Shown: positions 33,214 to 42,213, counted from the stretch's first letter. The stretch is 64,000 nucleotides of DNA from Cellulosilyticum lentocellum DSM 5427 (GCF_000178835.2 NC_015275.1:207001-271000), one strand, 5' to 3'. Made by a program: numbers and translations. Notes: generated by a model from the sequence alone, not told the origin.

Positions 33214-33646
33214 TTAAGTTCCTCCCTCCATTTGATAACTCAGATATTGCTGCTTAATCTCCTTTGCTTTGCCCTGTGCAACAGGGATAGAGAAAAGGGT
33301 TTGCAAGATTATCTTTTGAGATTGGCTTTAAGATGTAGTTAATGGCGTTCACGCAGTAGCTTTCTAAGGCAAATTCAGACGAGGAGGTAAAGAATAAAAT
33401 CGGCGCGGTTTTGTTAAACACGCGGATTTCCTTTGCGACATTAATGCCTGTAAACCCTGGCATAATAATATCCAGACAGTATAGGTCAAACTGCCTTCCT
33501 TTTTCCAAGGCCGAAACCAGATCCAATCCGTTTGGAAAGACGGCATATTCATAGCTAAAATTTTTTGAGGTTCTATATAGGTTGATGAGCTGTACCATAT
33601 TAGATAACTCATCAATATTGTCATCACAGACTGCAATCTGAAACAT
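33214..33646 (-). pseudogene. LytTR-type response regulator gene, DNA-binding domain deleted
   Basis: From ATG 33646 (8 nt after AAAGGAG) an AgrA-like receiver domain is intact: FQIAVCDDNIDELSN, phospho-acceptor Asp in YCLDIIMPGFTG and the Lys in NYILKPISKDNL. The frame then shifts into the last 25 codons of the gene (FSIPVAQGKAKEIKQQYLSY), which look like the end of a LytTR domain and stop at 33214. About 90 codons of the LytTR domain are missing. No DNA-binding function can remain; a free receiver could still be made. Confidence 0.78.
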
Positions 33647-33840
33647 AAGCATTTCTCCTTTTTCCTAAGATTCTATCTCTCCAAGTTAGTTTTACCATAA
33701 AAACTGAATTGTCAAAACTATGATTTGTGTCAAAAAAATCATGTTTCATGTAGTGGATAGTTTTTAGGAGCAGATTTTTGATAAAGTGAACCCAAGGGAA
33801 TTTGTCCTATATAACTCAATAGAAAACGGAGGATTTAGAA

Positions 33841-34245
33841 ATGAAAAAATTACTGGTATTTATAATGATACTTACAATGACACTTAGCCTTGTAGCTTGC
33901 AAAGGAGACAATATCACGCCTGCAGGTGCTCCTTCCGAAACCACACAAGTTGAGGAAAAGGAATTTACAGCAGAGCAGCAAGCCCTTGCCCAGGAATTTA
34001 TAAGCATGGCCGAAGAATTTGATGAAGTCGCTGACAGGGTAAATGCAAGTCCAGAGCTTTTAAGCAATGAGGAACTTGTCACTGCTATGAATGACCTTTC
34101 CAATGAAATTATTAAGGCGGATGAATACTTTGCCAGTCCGGAAACGCTCACACCTGAGGTTATGGGTGCCCTGACGGTAGCCATTGATGTAGGCCGCACA
34201 TTCATCGCTGAAGCCAGTGACGCGTTAGATGAAATCGAAGATTAA
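33841..34245 (+). CDS. small acidic lipoprotein of unknown function
   Basis: 134 aa, CGGAGG before ATG. Signal MKKLLVFIMILTMTLSLVAC with lipobox LVAC (Cys20), then an acidic, helix-rich mature part (EFTAEQQALAQEFISMAEEF, repeated Asp/Glu/Ala). No known domain recognised. The base composition is higher in G+C than the flanking DNA. It belongs with the LemA gene and the SLH fragment to the inserted segment between the two 155-bp repeats. Confidence 0.75.
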   Translation: MKKLLVFIMILTMTLSLVACKGDNITPAGAPSETTQVEEKEFTAEQQALAQEFISMAEEFDEVADRVNASPELLSNEELVTAMNDLSNEIIKADEYFASPETLTPEVMGALTVAIDVGRTFIAEASDALDEIED

Positions 34246-34286
34246 GATTTCCTGATTTTAAGATAATCATGCACACAAACTACAAA

Positions 34287-34323
34287 ATGGGCAGACAGAC
34301 AAAATCGTGGTCTGTCTGCCCAT
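34287..34323. terminator. 14-bp perfect inverted repeat
   Basis: ATGGGCAGACAGAC and its reverse complement with a 9-nt loop, between the lipoprotein gene and the LemA gene. It is followed by A-rich, not T-rich, sequence on the plus strand, so it is more likely an attenuator or mRNA stabiliser than a plain terminator. Confidence 0.5.
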
Positions 34324-34350
34324 TAAAAAAATAAAAAAGGAGGATTTATT

Positions 34351-34905
34351 ATGCTACCAACTTCCATCACAGTTGCCGTAATTATTGTAGCCATTGTTTT
34401 ATGGATTATCTCCATCCAGCGCAGACTGGTGGTGCTGGATGAGAATATCAGCAATGCCATGAACCAGATAGGGGTGCAACTTTCAGGACGCTTTGACGCC
34501 CTGATGGCTCTTTTGGATTTGACAAAGGGCTATGCCAAGCACGAAAGTGAAACACTGATTGAGACAATCAAATCAAGAAGAATCATCATTATGGCAAAAT
34601 CAACACCAGATGATGTGATGCATCAGGAAGGGATTATTTCCGAAGCCTTGGGCAGGATTGCCATGGTAAAGGAGCAATATCCAGAGCTAAAGGCAAATCA
34701 GGTCTATATCAAAACCATGGATGCGGTGCAGACCTTTGAAAATATGATGCGTACCAGCTACCTGATCTACAACGACAGTGTAACCAAGCTGAACCGTGAA
34801 ATCCGAATGTTCCCAGTTTCCATCATTGCCGGAATGCTAGGCTTTCAGCAAAGAGAGTATCTCGTGGAGCAGGCTGATAAGGTGGATATGCTCAGTATGA
34901 AATGA
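34351..34905 (+). CDS. LemA family protein
   Basis: 184 aa, AAGGAGG before ATG. One N-terminal membrane helix (about 5-24), with the long helical LemA body outside or inside the membrane. Diagnostic features: RRLVVLDENISNAMNQIGVQ, DALMALLDLTKGYAKHE and, near the end, ENMMRTSYLIYNDSVTKLNR with MFPVSIIAGMLGFQQREY. LemA function is not settled; many are linked to surface or YgcG-type proteins. It lies in the G+C-richer inserted segment and appears intact, unlike most of its neighbours. Confidence 0.88.
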   Translation: MLPTSITVAVIIVAIVLWIISIQRRLVVLDENISNAMNQIGVQLSGRFDALMALLDLTKGYAKHESETLIETIKSRRIIIMAKSTPDDVMHQEGIISEALGRIAMVKEQYPELKANQVYIKTMDAVQTFENMMRTSYLIYNDSVTKLNREIRMFPVSIIAGMLGFQQREYLVEQADKVDMLSMK

Positions 34906-34929
34906 GGTACTCTATGTGTAAAAAAGTGA

Positions 34930-35260
34930 AATTTCCACCTACGGCATCGGCTATAAACAGGCCAATACGGCATTTACGGACATTGTAGGCCATTGGGCAA
35001 AGGAGAATATTGAGTTTGTGGTAAGCTGTGGATTATTCGGTGGCACTTCCAACACTATCTTCAGCCCAAACACCGCCATGACAAGAGGAAACTGTGAAGC
35101 AGATACAGATGGCAGGCATAATCAGAGGTAAAAAGGCAATATCTTCGACCAGCAGGGTACAGCCATAGGAGCTGAGGTGGCCGCGGTATTGCGTCGCTTT
35201 GTAGAGCTGGCAATTTCCAGTGACACAGCTCAGGACTGGATGATGAACTCTACAATTTAA
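34930..35260 (+). pseudogene. S-layer homology (SLH) domain gene fragment
   Basis: Frame 1 reads FTDIVGHWAKENIEFVVSCG, then LFGGTSNTIFSPNTAMTRG: a textbook SLH repeat. After a break near 35130, FDQQGTAIGAEVAAVLRRFV and a stop at 35258-35260 give the end of a second SLH repeat. There is no start and the centre is missing. The donor gene would have coded a wall-anchored protein. Confidence 0.8.
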
Positions 35261-35264
35261 TCTT

Positions 35265-35426
35265 GCAAAATAAAAAAAGTCAGCATTTATGGCATTTTGC
35301 CAAAGTGCCGTGAACTACACTCTTTGCCCTATATTTTCAAGGAAAATGCATATGGATATGAGAGAGAAACTGGTATCAAGCAGCAAACTATCAGCTACCA
35401 CGACCGTTAGATTGTACTCAAACTTA
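35265..35426 (+). other. degenerate coding-like stretch, unassigned
   Basis: 35274-35410 reads without stop as IKKVSIYGILPKCRELHSLP and onwards to YHDR, then a stop. It looks like the end of a lost gene but I do not recognise it. No RBS or start. Confidence 0.3.
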
Positions 35427-35583
35427 AGAGTTAATTAGGTTATAAGAAGAATACTTATCTGGCAAAAAGCATTTGGAAAGTGGTGCTTTTTCTACTATGG
35501 CAGAACCGTCCCTAGTTTTATGTGTCATGGTGCTACTAGCAAGTTTTGGTTATTCCCGAAAACATAGTGGATGCTCTAGATAA
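35427..35583 (+). repeat. direct repeat copy 2: orphan MSEP-CTERM sorting-tail sequence
   Basis: Copy of 32541-32695. After an in-frame TAA it reads EEYLSGKKHLESGAFSTMAE, then PSLVLCVMVLLASFGYSRKH and a stop, so the MAEP motif, helix and basic end are preserved. There is no start codon or RBS, so it is not an independent gene. Confidence 0.88.
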
Positions 35584-35589
35584 TGGATG

Positions 35590-35655
35590 AAATAATAAGA
35601 GGCATAGTTATTATAGGAGGAAAGTGGCCTCATATAGTGGCTATGTCTTTTATTG
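35590..35655 (+). terminator. imperfect terminator
   Basis: AATAAGAGGCATAGTTA pairs, with G-U pairs, with TGGCTATGTCTTTTATT. Weak, and after the second repeat copy. Confidence 0.4.
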
Positions 35656-35694
35656 TAGAATTGATTGATGGTTGAAAATATTGTAAATGTTATA

Positions 35695-35723
35695 TTGAAA
35701 AAAATAGCAAATAATAGTATAAT
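35695..35723 (+). promoter_or_regulatory. promoter of the Cache chemoreceptor gene
   Basis: TTGAAA (35695-35700), a 17-bp spacer and TATAAT (35718-35723), about 48 bp before the start codon. Confidence 0.78.
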
Positions 35724-35770
35724 TTATTGGATAATAATTACTAACTGCAGTGGAAATGGAGGAAAAGGTG

Positions 35771-37552
35771 ATGATAAAGAATATTAAAGTAAAAACTAAA
35801 ATGATTATCTTGAATATTTTAGTATTAATTACGATTATTTTGACAGCAGGCTACTCACTTTTAGAGTTACATATAAGTAATAGGGTTTCCTTAGATGTAT
35901 TAGAGAAATCCATTAGAGAAAAGTATGATGATAGTATTCAAAAGCAAGTTACAGGAGTAGTGACTTTATTAGATCATATTTATAAGCAATATGAGGCAGG
36001 AGAATATACCTTAGAAGAAGCTAAGACCTTAGGAGCAGATTTAGTTAGAAACATGAGATATGGCAATGGTGGGTATTTCTGGATTGATACCGTTGAAGGT
36101 GTTAATGTCGTGTTACTCGGCTCTGAGACTGAGGGTACCAATCGTTATGATGCAAAGGATGTTAATGGTTTTGAGTATATGAAAGCCATCATTAATGCGG
36201 GATTACAGGAGGATGGTGGTTATGCGAATTATCATTTTCCTAGGGAAGGAGAGACTGAACCTAGTCCAAAACGTTCTTATAGCATTTTATTTGAACCTTT
36301 TAACTGGGTAGTAGGAACAGGTGATTACACCGATGACATTGACCAGTTAGTTCAAAAGTATGCTGATGAAATCCATCATAAGGAGAGGCAAACAAGAAAT
36401 ATGATATTTGCGGGTACACTCCTTATGATCATCCTTGTAGGAAGCATTACTATGAGTATCACTATAGGTATTTTAAATGCATTAAAGATTACTAAAGAAC
36501 AACTGGGTAAATGGGGCAAGGGTGATTTTACTACTGAATTACCTCAGCGTTTTCTAGAACGTAAAGATGATTTTGGAGAATTAGCTGCGGCTATGGAAGA
36601 AATGAGAAACGCAATAAAATTACTCGTTGGTAGAGTTAAAGGTGAAGCCATAGGTATAGGAAAAGTAGTTCAAGAGGTGAATGAAAAGGTAGTCGTACTT
36701 AATGGTGAGATAGAAGAGATTGCTTCTACTACTGAGGAATTAGCAGCAGGAATGGAAGAAACAGCAGCTTCCTCACAAGAAATGGCCGCTACCTCTCGTG
36801 AGATTCAGCATGCAGTTAAGAGTATTTCTGAAAAATCGCAGGAAGGTGCTGAACAAGCAGAAAGAATTAGTGAACGTGCAGCAACTATTAAGCTAGAAAC
36901 ACAAAAAGCAAAAGATAAGGCTGTAATGATGCATCATGAAATACGAGACAAGCTTAATGAGGCATTAGAGAATGCGCAAGTTGTGGAACAGATTCAAACA
37001 CTTTCAGATTCTATTATGAATATTACCGCTCAGACGAACCTTTTAGCACTTAATGCATCTATAGAAGCAGCTAGAGCAGGTGAAGCAGGAAAAGGATTCT
37101 CCGTAGTAGCTTCTGAGATTACTAATCTAGCAAATCAGTCTAAAAGTACGGTTATTCAGATTCAAGAGGTTACGGGGCAGGTAATGGATGCGGTTAATAA
37201 TCTAGCTAATAACTCAAAAGAATTACTAGAATATGTAGGTACAGATGTTTCTAAGGACTATGAAACATTCCTAGAGGTAGCAGATACTTATAGTGCAGAT
37301 GCTAATTATGTAGATGATCTAGTAACTGATTTCAGCGCTACAGCAGAGGAGCTATTAGCTTCTATTGATAACATTATGCTGGCTATTGATGAAGTAGCAA
37401 AAGCAGCTACAGAAGGTGCAATGGGTACAACGAATATAGCTGAGAAGAATACCAATATTATGACTACATCTAGTGAAGTAGTTGCAGGTGTTCAAGATTC
37501 TATGAAAAGTAGTCTGGTACTACAAGAAGAAATTTCAAAATTTACAGTGTAA
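35771..37552 (+). CDS. methyl-accepting chemotaxis protein with single Cache domain
   Basis: 593 aa from ATG 35771 (GGAGG 8 nt upstream; the upstream GTG has none). Membrane helix at about 8-28, then an extracytoplasmic sCache_2 domain to about 205 ([40 protein letters not shown]). A second helix near 213-235 and a HAMP region lead to the signalling domain with the hairpin tip [20 protein letters not shown]. It senses a small extracellular ligand, possibly an organic acid as for many sCache_2 receptors. Monocistronic. Confidence 0.93.
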   Translation: MIKNIKVKTKMIILNILVLITIILTAGYSLLELHISNRVSLDVLEKSIREKYDDSIQKQVTGVVTLLDHIYKQYEAGEYTLEEAKTLGADLVRNMRYGNGGYFWIDTVEGVNVVLLGSETEGTNRYDAKDVNGFEYMKAIINAGLQEDGGYANYHFPREGETEPSPKRSYSILFEPFNWVVGTGDYTDDIDQLVQKYADEIHHKERQTRNMIFAGTLLMIILVGSITMSITIGILNALKITKEQLGKWGKGDFTTELPQRFLERKDDFGELAAAMEEMRNAIKLLVGRVKGEAIGIGKVVQEVNEKVVVLNGEIEEIASTTEELAAGMEETAASSQEMAATSREIQHAVKSISEKSQEGAEQAERISERAATIKLETQKAKDKAVMMHHEIRDKLNEALENAQVVEQIQTLSDSIMNITAQTNLLALNASIEAARAGEAGKGFSVVASEITNLANQSKSTVIQIQEVTGQVMDAVNNLANNSKELLEYVGTDVSKDYETFLEVADTYSADANYVDDLVTDFSATAEELLASIDNIMLAIDEVAKAATEGAMGTTNIAEKNTNIMTTSSEVVAGVQDSMKSSLVLQEEISKFTV

Positions 37553-37588
37553 TTGAGCTGCTTAAAGTCGAAGCATTAATAGGAATAG

Positions 37589-38542
37589 CTAAGGACGCGG
37601 TAACCTAATAGGTAGGGGTTGCCGCTTTTCTTTTATAGTAAAAGGGACATACCATGTTTCAAAATAATCTGTCATAAGGCCGGAGTCATCATCAAGATTG
37701 AGAAGGCATACTGAGAATCTCATACGATAGTTTCCTTCTTTGATGAGATTATAGCTAAAGGTATTTAGTATCTTGGTATCCTTTAGATAGAGAGAGTAAG
37801 GGTAACTAATGGAATTGGCATCTATGCCACCATTATAGGTTGAAACCCAGTTGCCATTGTCATTATATTCAATATCAAAGACATTACTTACACCAAAAGG
37901 ATCTTCAGCATAGAGGTATTTAATAGTTAAGGTGTCAGGGTTAGGTTCATATATATTTTTTTCTAAGACAATCTTTCCTTTAATAGGCTGCCTACTAGGT
38001 TCTTTGTCTACTAGTTTGAACTCATAGTAGGTTTCATAGGCTTTTTTTGTATCACGATGAAAGAAAGGTTTAACAATGCGATAAGTACCTGCTTCTTGAA
38101 GGGGATACCAAGCTAGGTCTAGATTAATAGATTTTCTGCCAGTCTGAGTTTCTTTATAAAATTCACCAAAGCCATTGTTAGCTTGTACAAGAGGTCCCAA
38201 GGGCTCTACTACACACCATTCATTATTAATTAATTTTTCTAAGTGACACTGAAAGCCAGAAATATAGTTGTTTTCTGTATCCACTACCATAAAGTCAGCA
38301 CGTATAAGACCTGTCCCCAAGGGATATTCATCATTAGTACCTTCTAATTCACTATAGCCCACAGCTAGTTTAGAACCATCAGCAAATTCCCCAGTATAGT
38401 CGTTAAGGGCTTTCCAAGACTCCTTCTCTGGATCTATATAAGGTGCAGTTTCGTAATAAGTATCATCATTATAGTCTCTTTCACAAGCTGTAGCAAAGAG
38501 ACAACAAGCTATTAATAAAGAAAATTTTAATAAATGATGCAT
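37589..38542 (-). CDS. lipoprotein with immunoglobulin-like domains, unknown function
   Basis: 317 aa from ATG 38542; the ATG three codons upstream overlaps the AAAGG site and cannot be used. Signal with lipobox ATAC (Cys20). The mature part is beta-rich, with two Ig-like units (about 40-185 and 190-300) that share the pattern of an EAGTYRIVKPF or EGNYRMRFSV strand near their ends. No enzyme motif. Similar N-terminal patterns occur in Bla-regulator-type and BsuPI-like extracellular domains, but I cannot assign it. Monocistronic on the minus strand. Confidence 0.7.
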   Translation of the reverse strand: MHHLLKFSLLIACCLFATACERDYNDDTYYETAPYIDPEKESWKALNDYTGEFADGSKLAVGYSELEGTNDEYPLGTGLIRADFMVVDTENNYISGFQCHLEKLINNEWCVVEPLGPLVQANNGFGEFYKETQTGRKSINLDLAWYPLQEAGTYRIVKPFFHRDTKKAYETYYEFKLVDKEPSRQPIKGKIVLEKNIYEPNPDTLTIKYLYAEDPFGVSNVFDIEYNDNGNWVSTYNGGIDANSISYPYSLYLKDTKILNTFSYNLIKEGNYRMRFSVCLLNLDDDSGLMTDYFETWYVPFTIKEKRQPLPIRLPRP

Positions 38543-38684
38543 AGCATACATCCTTTCGAGTGTTATAATAGTTTTATTCAGAAAATTATAAAAATATTAT
38601 AACATACATAGAACAGCAATACCTATGTAAATATAAAAGAGAAAATAAGCCGAAATAAAGTAAGGTATTAAAGAGGATGGACAT

Positions 38685-38747
38685 ATGGCAACTGTTGTAG
38701 GGTATGATGTAGATGTTAAGACAATGAAAGTGACGTCAATGCCTTAG
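38685..38747 (+). CDS. possible 20-residue leader peptide
   Basis: ATG GCA ACT ... TAG, 20 codons (MATVVGYDVDVKTMKVTSMP), with AGAGGATGG upstream. It ends directly before the AAGGAG site of the DUF434 gene. It might couple translation to that gene or be chance. Confidence 0.3.
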   Translation: MATVVGYDVDVKTMKVTSMP

Positions 38748-38763
38748 AAGGAGTCAATCAAAG

Positions 38764-39486
38764 ATGAAAAGAGGCTGTAACATGGGTGAAGTAGTAAGAC
38801 GAGGCTATGTACCAAGTGATAGCAAAGAGTTTAATGAAGCAGCACTTCAAATATTAAATAATGCGGGGGAAGATTTATATTACTTGCTAAATAGAAATTA
38901 TAAGATTAAGGGAGCATCTACTTTAATAGGCAATCACTATATGCTCAGCGAAAGGCAGCGCTTAGCCCTTGTGAGAGCTATATCCTCGCAAGCGGATTTA
39001 GAGATAAGAAAGATGAAGGAATGCCAGAGTCCTATAGAAGAAGTGAATATAGATGGCTTTAATACTATTATCACCTTAGAAGTAGCTTTATCAGAATCAC
39101 TTTTAGTAAAGGGGATGGATGGGACCATTAGAGATTTAGCAGGCTTAAGGGGAACCTATAGGCTTATTGATAAAACTAGGATAGCCATTCAGTATTTATT
39201 GGAGACATTGGAGGAGAAAGGGATTAAGAAAGCTCATATTTTCTTAGATGCGCCAGTATCTAATTCGGGGAGACTTAAGCAGCTGATTTTAGAAATGAGT
39301 GAGGCATATCCGCTAGAAGTAAGGGTAGAAGTGATTAATGAAGTAGATGCAGTGCTTTCAGGGTTAAAAGGAGTTGTGAGTAGTGATGCTATTATTTTAA
39401 ATAAGTGTGAAAGCTGGATCAATCTCAATGCGTCTATTATTGAAGAGAAGATACCAAGTAGTTGGTGCATAGACTTTTGTAACTAG
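38764..39486 (+). CDS. DUF434 domain-containing protein
   Basis: 240 aa, AAGGAG 11 nt before ATG. The sequence follows the DUF434 family throughout: RRGYVPSDSKEFNEAALQIL, YKIKGASTLIGNHYMLSERQ and RLALVRAIS in the first part. The second part has DGFNTIITLEVALSES, MDGTIRDLAGLRGTYRLIDK and FLDAPVSNSGRLKQ. Soluble alpha/beta protein with conserved Asp residues suggestive of a PIN-like or nucleotide-binding fold, but no activity is established. Shared by archaea and anaerobic bacteria. A fragment of a second copy lies at 32694. Confidence 0.85.
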   Translation: MKRGCNMGEVVRRGYVPSDSKEFNEAALQILNNAGEDLYYLLNRNYKIKGASTLIGNHYMLSERQRLALVRAISSQADLEIRKMKECQSPIEEVNIDGFNTIITLEVALSESLLVKGMDGTIRDLAGLRGTYRLIDKTRIAIQYLLETLEEKGIKKAHIFLDAPVSNSGRLKQLILEMSEAYPLEVRVEVINEVDAVLSGLKGVVSSDAIILNKCESWINLNASIIEEKIPSSWCIDFCN

Positions 39487-39499
39487 AGATAAGGGAAGA

Positions 39500-39562
39500 A
39501 TTACTTTCGATATTACAAAAGGTCCTCGTGCCACTCAAGTAGAAAACGTTACAAAAGCATAA
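39500..39562 (+). pseudogene. 3' remnant of a third cold-shock gene
   Basis: In frame: [20 protein letters not shown] then TAA, versus [20 protein letters not shown] at the end of the 13485 gene. The RNP motifs and start are absent. The downstream hairpin is also of the cold-shock type. Confidence 0.85.
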
Positions 39563-39582
39563 TCATTAAAAGTGATTAGGAT

Positions 39583-39632
39583 AAAGCTGTTGTGGTAGTG
39601 ATTGGAAGATTATTACTGCAACAGCTTTTTAC
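39583..39632 (+). terminator. terminator retained behind the cold-shock remnant
   Basis: AAGCTGTTGTGGTAGTGAT pairs with ATTATTACTGCAACAGCTT, followed by TTT. It is homologous to the terminator at 13208-13258 and serves the DUF434 gene in practice. Confidence 0.8.
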
Positions 39633-39707
39633 ATGTTTAGAAATATAGGCATTTATTGCATGAGGCTATATAGCGTGTCATGGTTAGTGTTGCCATGTAC
39701 TATTAAG

Positions 39708-39774
39708 TTAGGTATACTATTTTTGTCGTTTAATTATTATTTTTATCATTTAACGATAGAACGATTATACCTAA
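39708..39774. promoter_or_regulatory. long inverted repeat upstream of the BusR-like gene
   Basis: TTAGGTATA (39708-39716) and TATACCTAA (39766-39774) flank an inner imperfect repeat CGTTTAAT/ATTTAACG. It lies about 55 bp before the regulator start: an autoregulatory operator or a structured leader. Confidence 0.4.
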
Positions 39775-39828
39775 ATATAAATCTTAAATAGATGGAGTAG
39801 GGCTTAGGATAATCAAAAGGAGACCAAG

Positions 39829-40464
39829 ATGGAAGAAAAAGTGAAGATAGATATACCCAAATATCAGCAAATTGCAGTAGATCTTGCTTTTAAAATTGTG
39901 AAGCAGCAATATAAAGTTGGGGAAAAAATATATGCAAGATCCTCTATAGCGAGTCAGTATGGCGTATCACCAGAAACAGCAAGACGTGCCATTTGTGTTT
40001 TAGCTGATTTGGATATTGTAGATAGTACAAAGGGCAGTGGCGTGGTTATCAAATCTTATGAAAATGCAGTACAATTTGTTAAACAGTACCAAGAAGTGCA
40101 TACCATTAATGATCTCAAAAAAGAAATCATGAACGATATCAATCGTCAAAAAAAAGAGGTTGAAATACTGTATGCTCATCTATCGGAGCTGATTGATAAA
40201 ACAGATCGTTTTCGTGCAATCAATCCATTTGTACCTTTTGAGCTTGAGATTACAGAAGATACACCTTATCTGAATCAATCAATAGCAGATATTAACTTTT
40301 GGCACAACACAAGCGCTACGATTATAGGCATTAAAAGAGGAGATAGACTGCTTATGTCACCTGGGCCCTATGCAACTCTATGTAATGGAGATATATATTA
40401 TTTTGTAGGGGATGAGGACGCCCTAGAGAAGGTTCGCATATTTTTATATCCTCATAAAATATAA
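39829..40464 (+). CDS. busR: BusR-like GntR/RCK_C regulator
   Basis: 211 aa, AAAGGAG before ATG. GntR-type winged helix (residues 5-80: KYQQIAVDLAFKIVKQQYKV, GVSPETARRAICVLADLDIV) is followed by a coiled-coil linker (about 90-125) and an RCK_C/TrkA-C domain (about 130-211: ITEDTPYLNQSIADINFWHN, TSATIIGIKRGD, LMSPGP). This is the architecture of BusR, the c-di-AMP-responsive repressor of osmolyte transporters. The osmolyte ABC operon lies downstream on the same strand, now separated by an IS element. Function inferred from architecture and synteny. Confidence 0.82.
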   Translation: MEEKVKIDIPKYQQIAVDLAFKIVKQQYKVGEKIYARSSIASQYGVSPETARRAICVLADLDIVDSTKGSGVVIKSYENAVQFVKQYQEVHTINDLKKEIMNDINRQKKEVEILYAHLSELIDKTDRFRAINPFVPFELEITEDTPYLNQSIADINFWHNTSATIIGIKRGDRLLMSPGPYATLCNGDIYYFVGDEDALEKVRIFLYPHKI

Positions 40465-40573
40465 TAAAAAGCACACTTTAGTCACTTTGATATGCCCCCT
40501 GTCAAGTAGACAGGTTAAATATCTAAAACAAGGTGCAAATAAACGATCACACATTTTTGGGTGGTCGTTTTTT

Positions 40574-41539
40574 CTATGCACACCATTTTTCTTTGTATTT
40601 CACTAATCGTTTATTTTCAGGAATAGGATATTCCGTTGGTTTTTCAGATACTAATGCTTCATTTCTTACTTCATGTGGTGTCTTGCAATCATATCTGTCT
40701 TGTGGCCGTTCCTTTGTGTAAAATCTTATATAATCATTTATTGCATATCTTAATGAGGCTTCATCTGTGATTTCATACATCTGATACATTTCAGATTTTA
40801 TTATTCCCCAGAATCCTTCTGTCGGACCGTTATCAATGCAGTGACCTACTCTAGACATTGACTGTTCCATTTCCTGTTCTTTAAGCTTTCTTTGGAATAC
40901 TGTACTTGTGTACTGAAAGCCTCTATCGCTATGAAAAATCGGTTTTGCATCAGGGTTAGAATTTATTGCTTTATCAAATGTTTTAAATACTAGCTTATTA
41001 TCATTTCTGCAACTGATTACGTGTGAAATTGGATATCTGTCATATAAATCAATGATGGCACTCAGATAAAGCTTTTTCTTCTCACCCGGTACTTTAAATT
41101 CAGTAACATCAGTAGCCCATTTCTCGTTTGGCTTCGTTGCATTAAAATTTCTACCAAGCTTGTTTTCAGCACTTGTCTCAAGATTAGAAGATTTATATTT
41201 CTTCTTTTTCTTTCTGATTACTGAATGGATACCAAGCTTTTTCATGATTCTATGCACACGTTTTTTACTATAGTTGGTTTGATTAAAATGATTAATCCAC
41301 GAAGTCATTCTGCGATATCCCAAGATATGATTGAAACGTTCATCATATTCTTTAATTAATTGAGTAAGCTTAAGGTTCTCTTCTTCCTGTAGTGGGACCT
41401 CACGATGCGACCATTTATAATAAGCTGATCTAGATATTTCAAGCTGCCCACACATCCAACTGATGCTCCAGCTTTTACTTTCATAAAAAAACTTTACTAC
41501 CATAAATTTTGAATCATAACGCAGTTTTCCAAGTCTCAC
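40574..41539 (-). CDS. IS3-family transposase OrfB (DDE integrase domain)
   Basis: 321 aa. HTH-21-like N terminus, then an rve integrase core with all three catalytic acids: Asp in KWATDVTEFKV, Asp in FHSDRGFQYTS and Glu in NGPTEGFWGIIKSE. GTG start overlaps the orfA stop (ATGTGA). It is probably expressed mainly as an OrfAB fusion by -1 slippage on the A7G run (41560-41566 as T7 on the plus strand). Looks intact. Confidence 0.93.
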   Translation of the reverse strand: MRLGKLRYDSKFMVVKFFYESKSWSISWMCGQLEISRSAYYKWSHREVPLQEEENLKLTQLIKEYDERFNHILGYRRMTSWINHFNQTNYSKKRVHRIMKKLGIHSVIRKKKKKYKSSNLETSAENKLGRNFNATKPNEKWATDVTEFKVPGEKKKLYLSAIIDLYDRYPISHVISCRNDNKLVFKTFDKAINSNPDAKPIFHSDRGFQYTSTVFQRKLKEQEMEQSMSRVGHCIDNGPTEGFWGIIKSEMYQMYEITDEASLRYAINDYIRFYTKERPQDRYDCKTPHEVRNEALVSEKPTEYPIPENKRLVKYKEKWCA

Positions 41540-42213
41540 ATCCCTTCGAACTCTTTCACTTTTTTTAATAATTCAGTTAGCATATCCTTTTCTTCAAGCT
41601 GACGTTTAAGTCTAAGATTCTCTCGTCTGAGGCGTTCCAATTCATCGACTTCATCATCTGTTTTATGACGACCTCGTTTATCGGACAATGCCTCCTCACC
41701 ATTTGTATCATATTTCTTAACCCATGAGTAAATCTGACTATAGGATACATCAAATAATGCGGCTGTATCTTTATAATTACGTTTATGATTTATACAGTAT
41801 TTAACGATTTCTTTACGTTCTTCAATAGTTGTTTTTCTTCTTGCAGTTGCCATATAGACCTCCCTTTTAGGATCATAATCCTTAAGTTCTCTATTGGCAT
41901 TATACTTTATAATCCAGCGTCTGAGTACCTGTCTTGAAGAGATGTTGTATTTTGCAACGATATCATCAACACTTCCTTCACCAGATAAAACAGCCTTAAT
42001 ACACATGGTTTTATATTCTGCTGTGTAGGTAGAATTACCTTGTTTGATAGTAAAGGCTTCAACACCATAAATTCTATATTTATCAATCCACTGCCTTAAT
42101 GTTTTACTTCCAATATGATATTTTGTAGCTAAAAAATCATACGAACCATATCCATCAAGATATTCTTGTGAAACCCGAGCCCGAAACTCAGATGTATGGG
42201 GTGATTTTGCCAT
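41536..42213 (-). CDS. IS3-family transposase OrfA (helix-turn-helix)
   Basis: 225 aa with tandem helix-turn-helix modules (about 8-50, 60-100 and 125-175: HIGSKTLRQWIDKYRIYGVE, NISSRQVLRRWIIKYNANRE, FDVSYSQIYSWVKKYDTNGE). A C-terminal leucine-rich coiled coil follows (LERLRRENLRLKRQLEEKDM). Longer than the simple ~100-aa OrfA, as in the IS150-like group. Its end contains the slippery A7G. Confidence 0.92.
   Translation of the reverse strand: MAKSPHTSEFRARVSQEYLDGYGSYDFLATKYHIGSKTLRQWIDKYRIYGVEAFTIKQGNSTYTAEYKTMCIKAVLSGEGSVDDIVAKYNISSRQVLRRWIIKYNANRELKDYDPKREVYMATARRKTTIEERKEIVKYCINHKRNYKDTAALFDVSYSQIYSWVKKYDTNGEEALSDKRGRHKTDDEVDELERLRRENLRLKRQLEEKDMLTELLKKVKEFEGM

Noticed and set aside
33097-33342. 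Plus-strand ORF of 81 aa opposite the gutted two-component genes
   Set aside because: The minus strand has clear kinase and regulator motifs in this stretch; the plus-strand frame has no RBS or family pattern.
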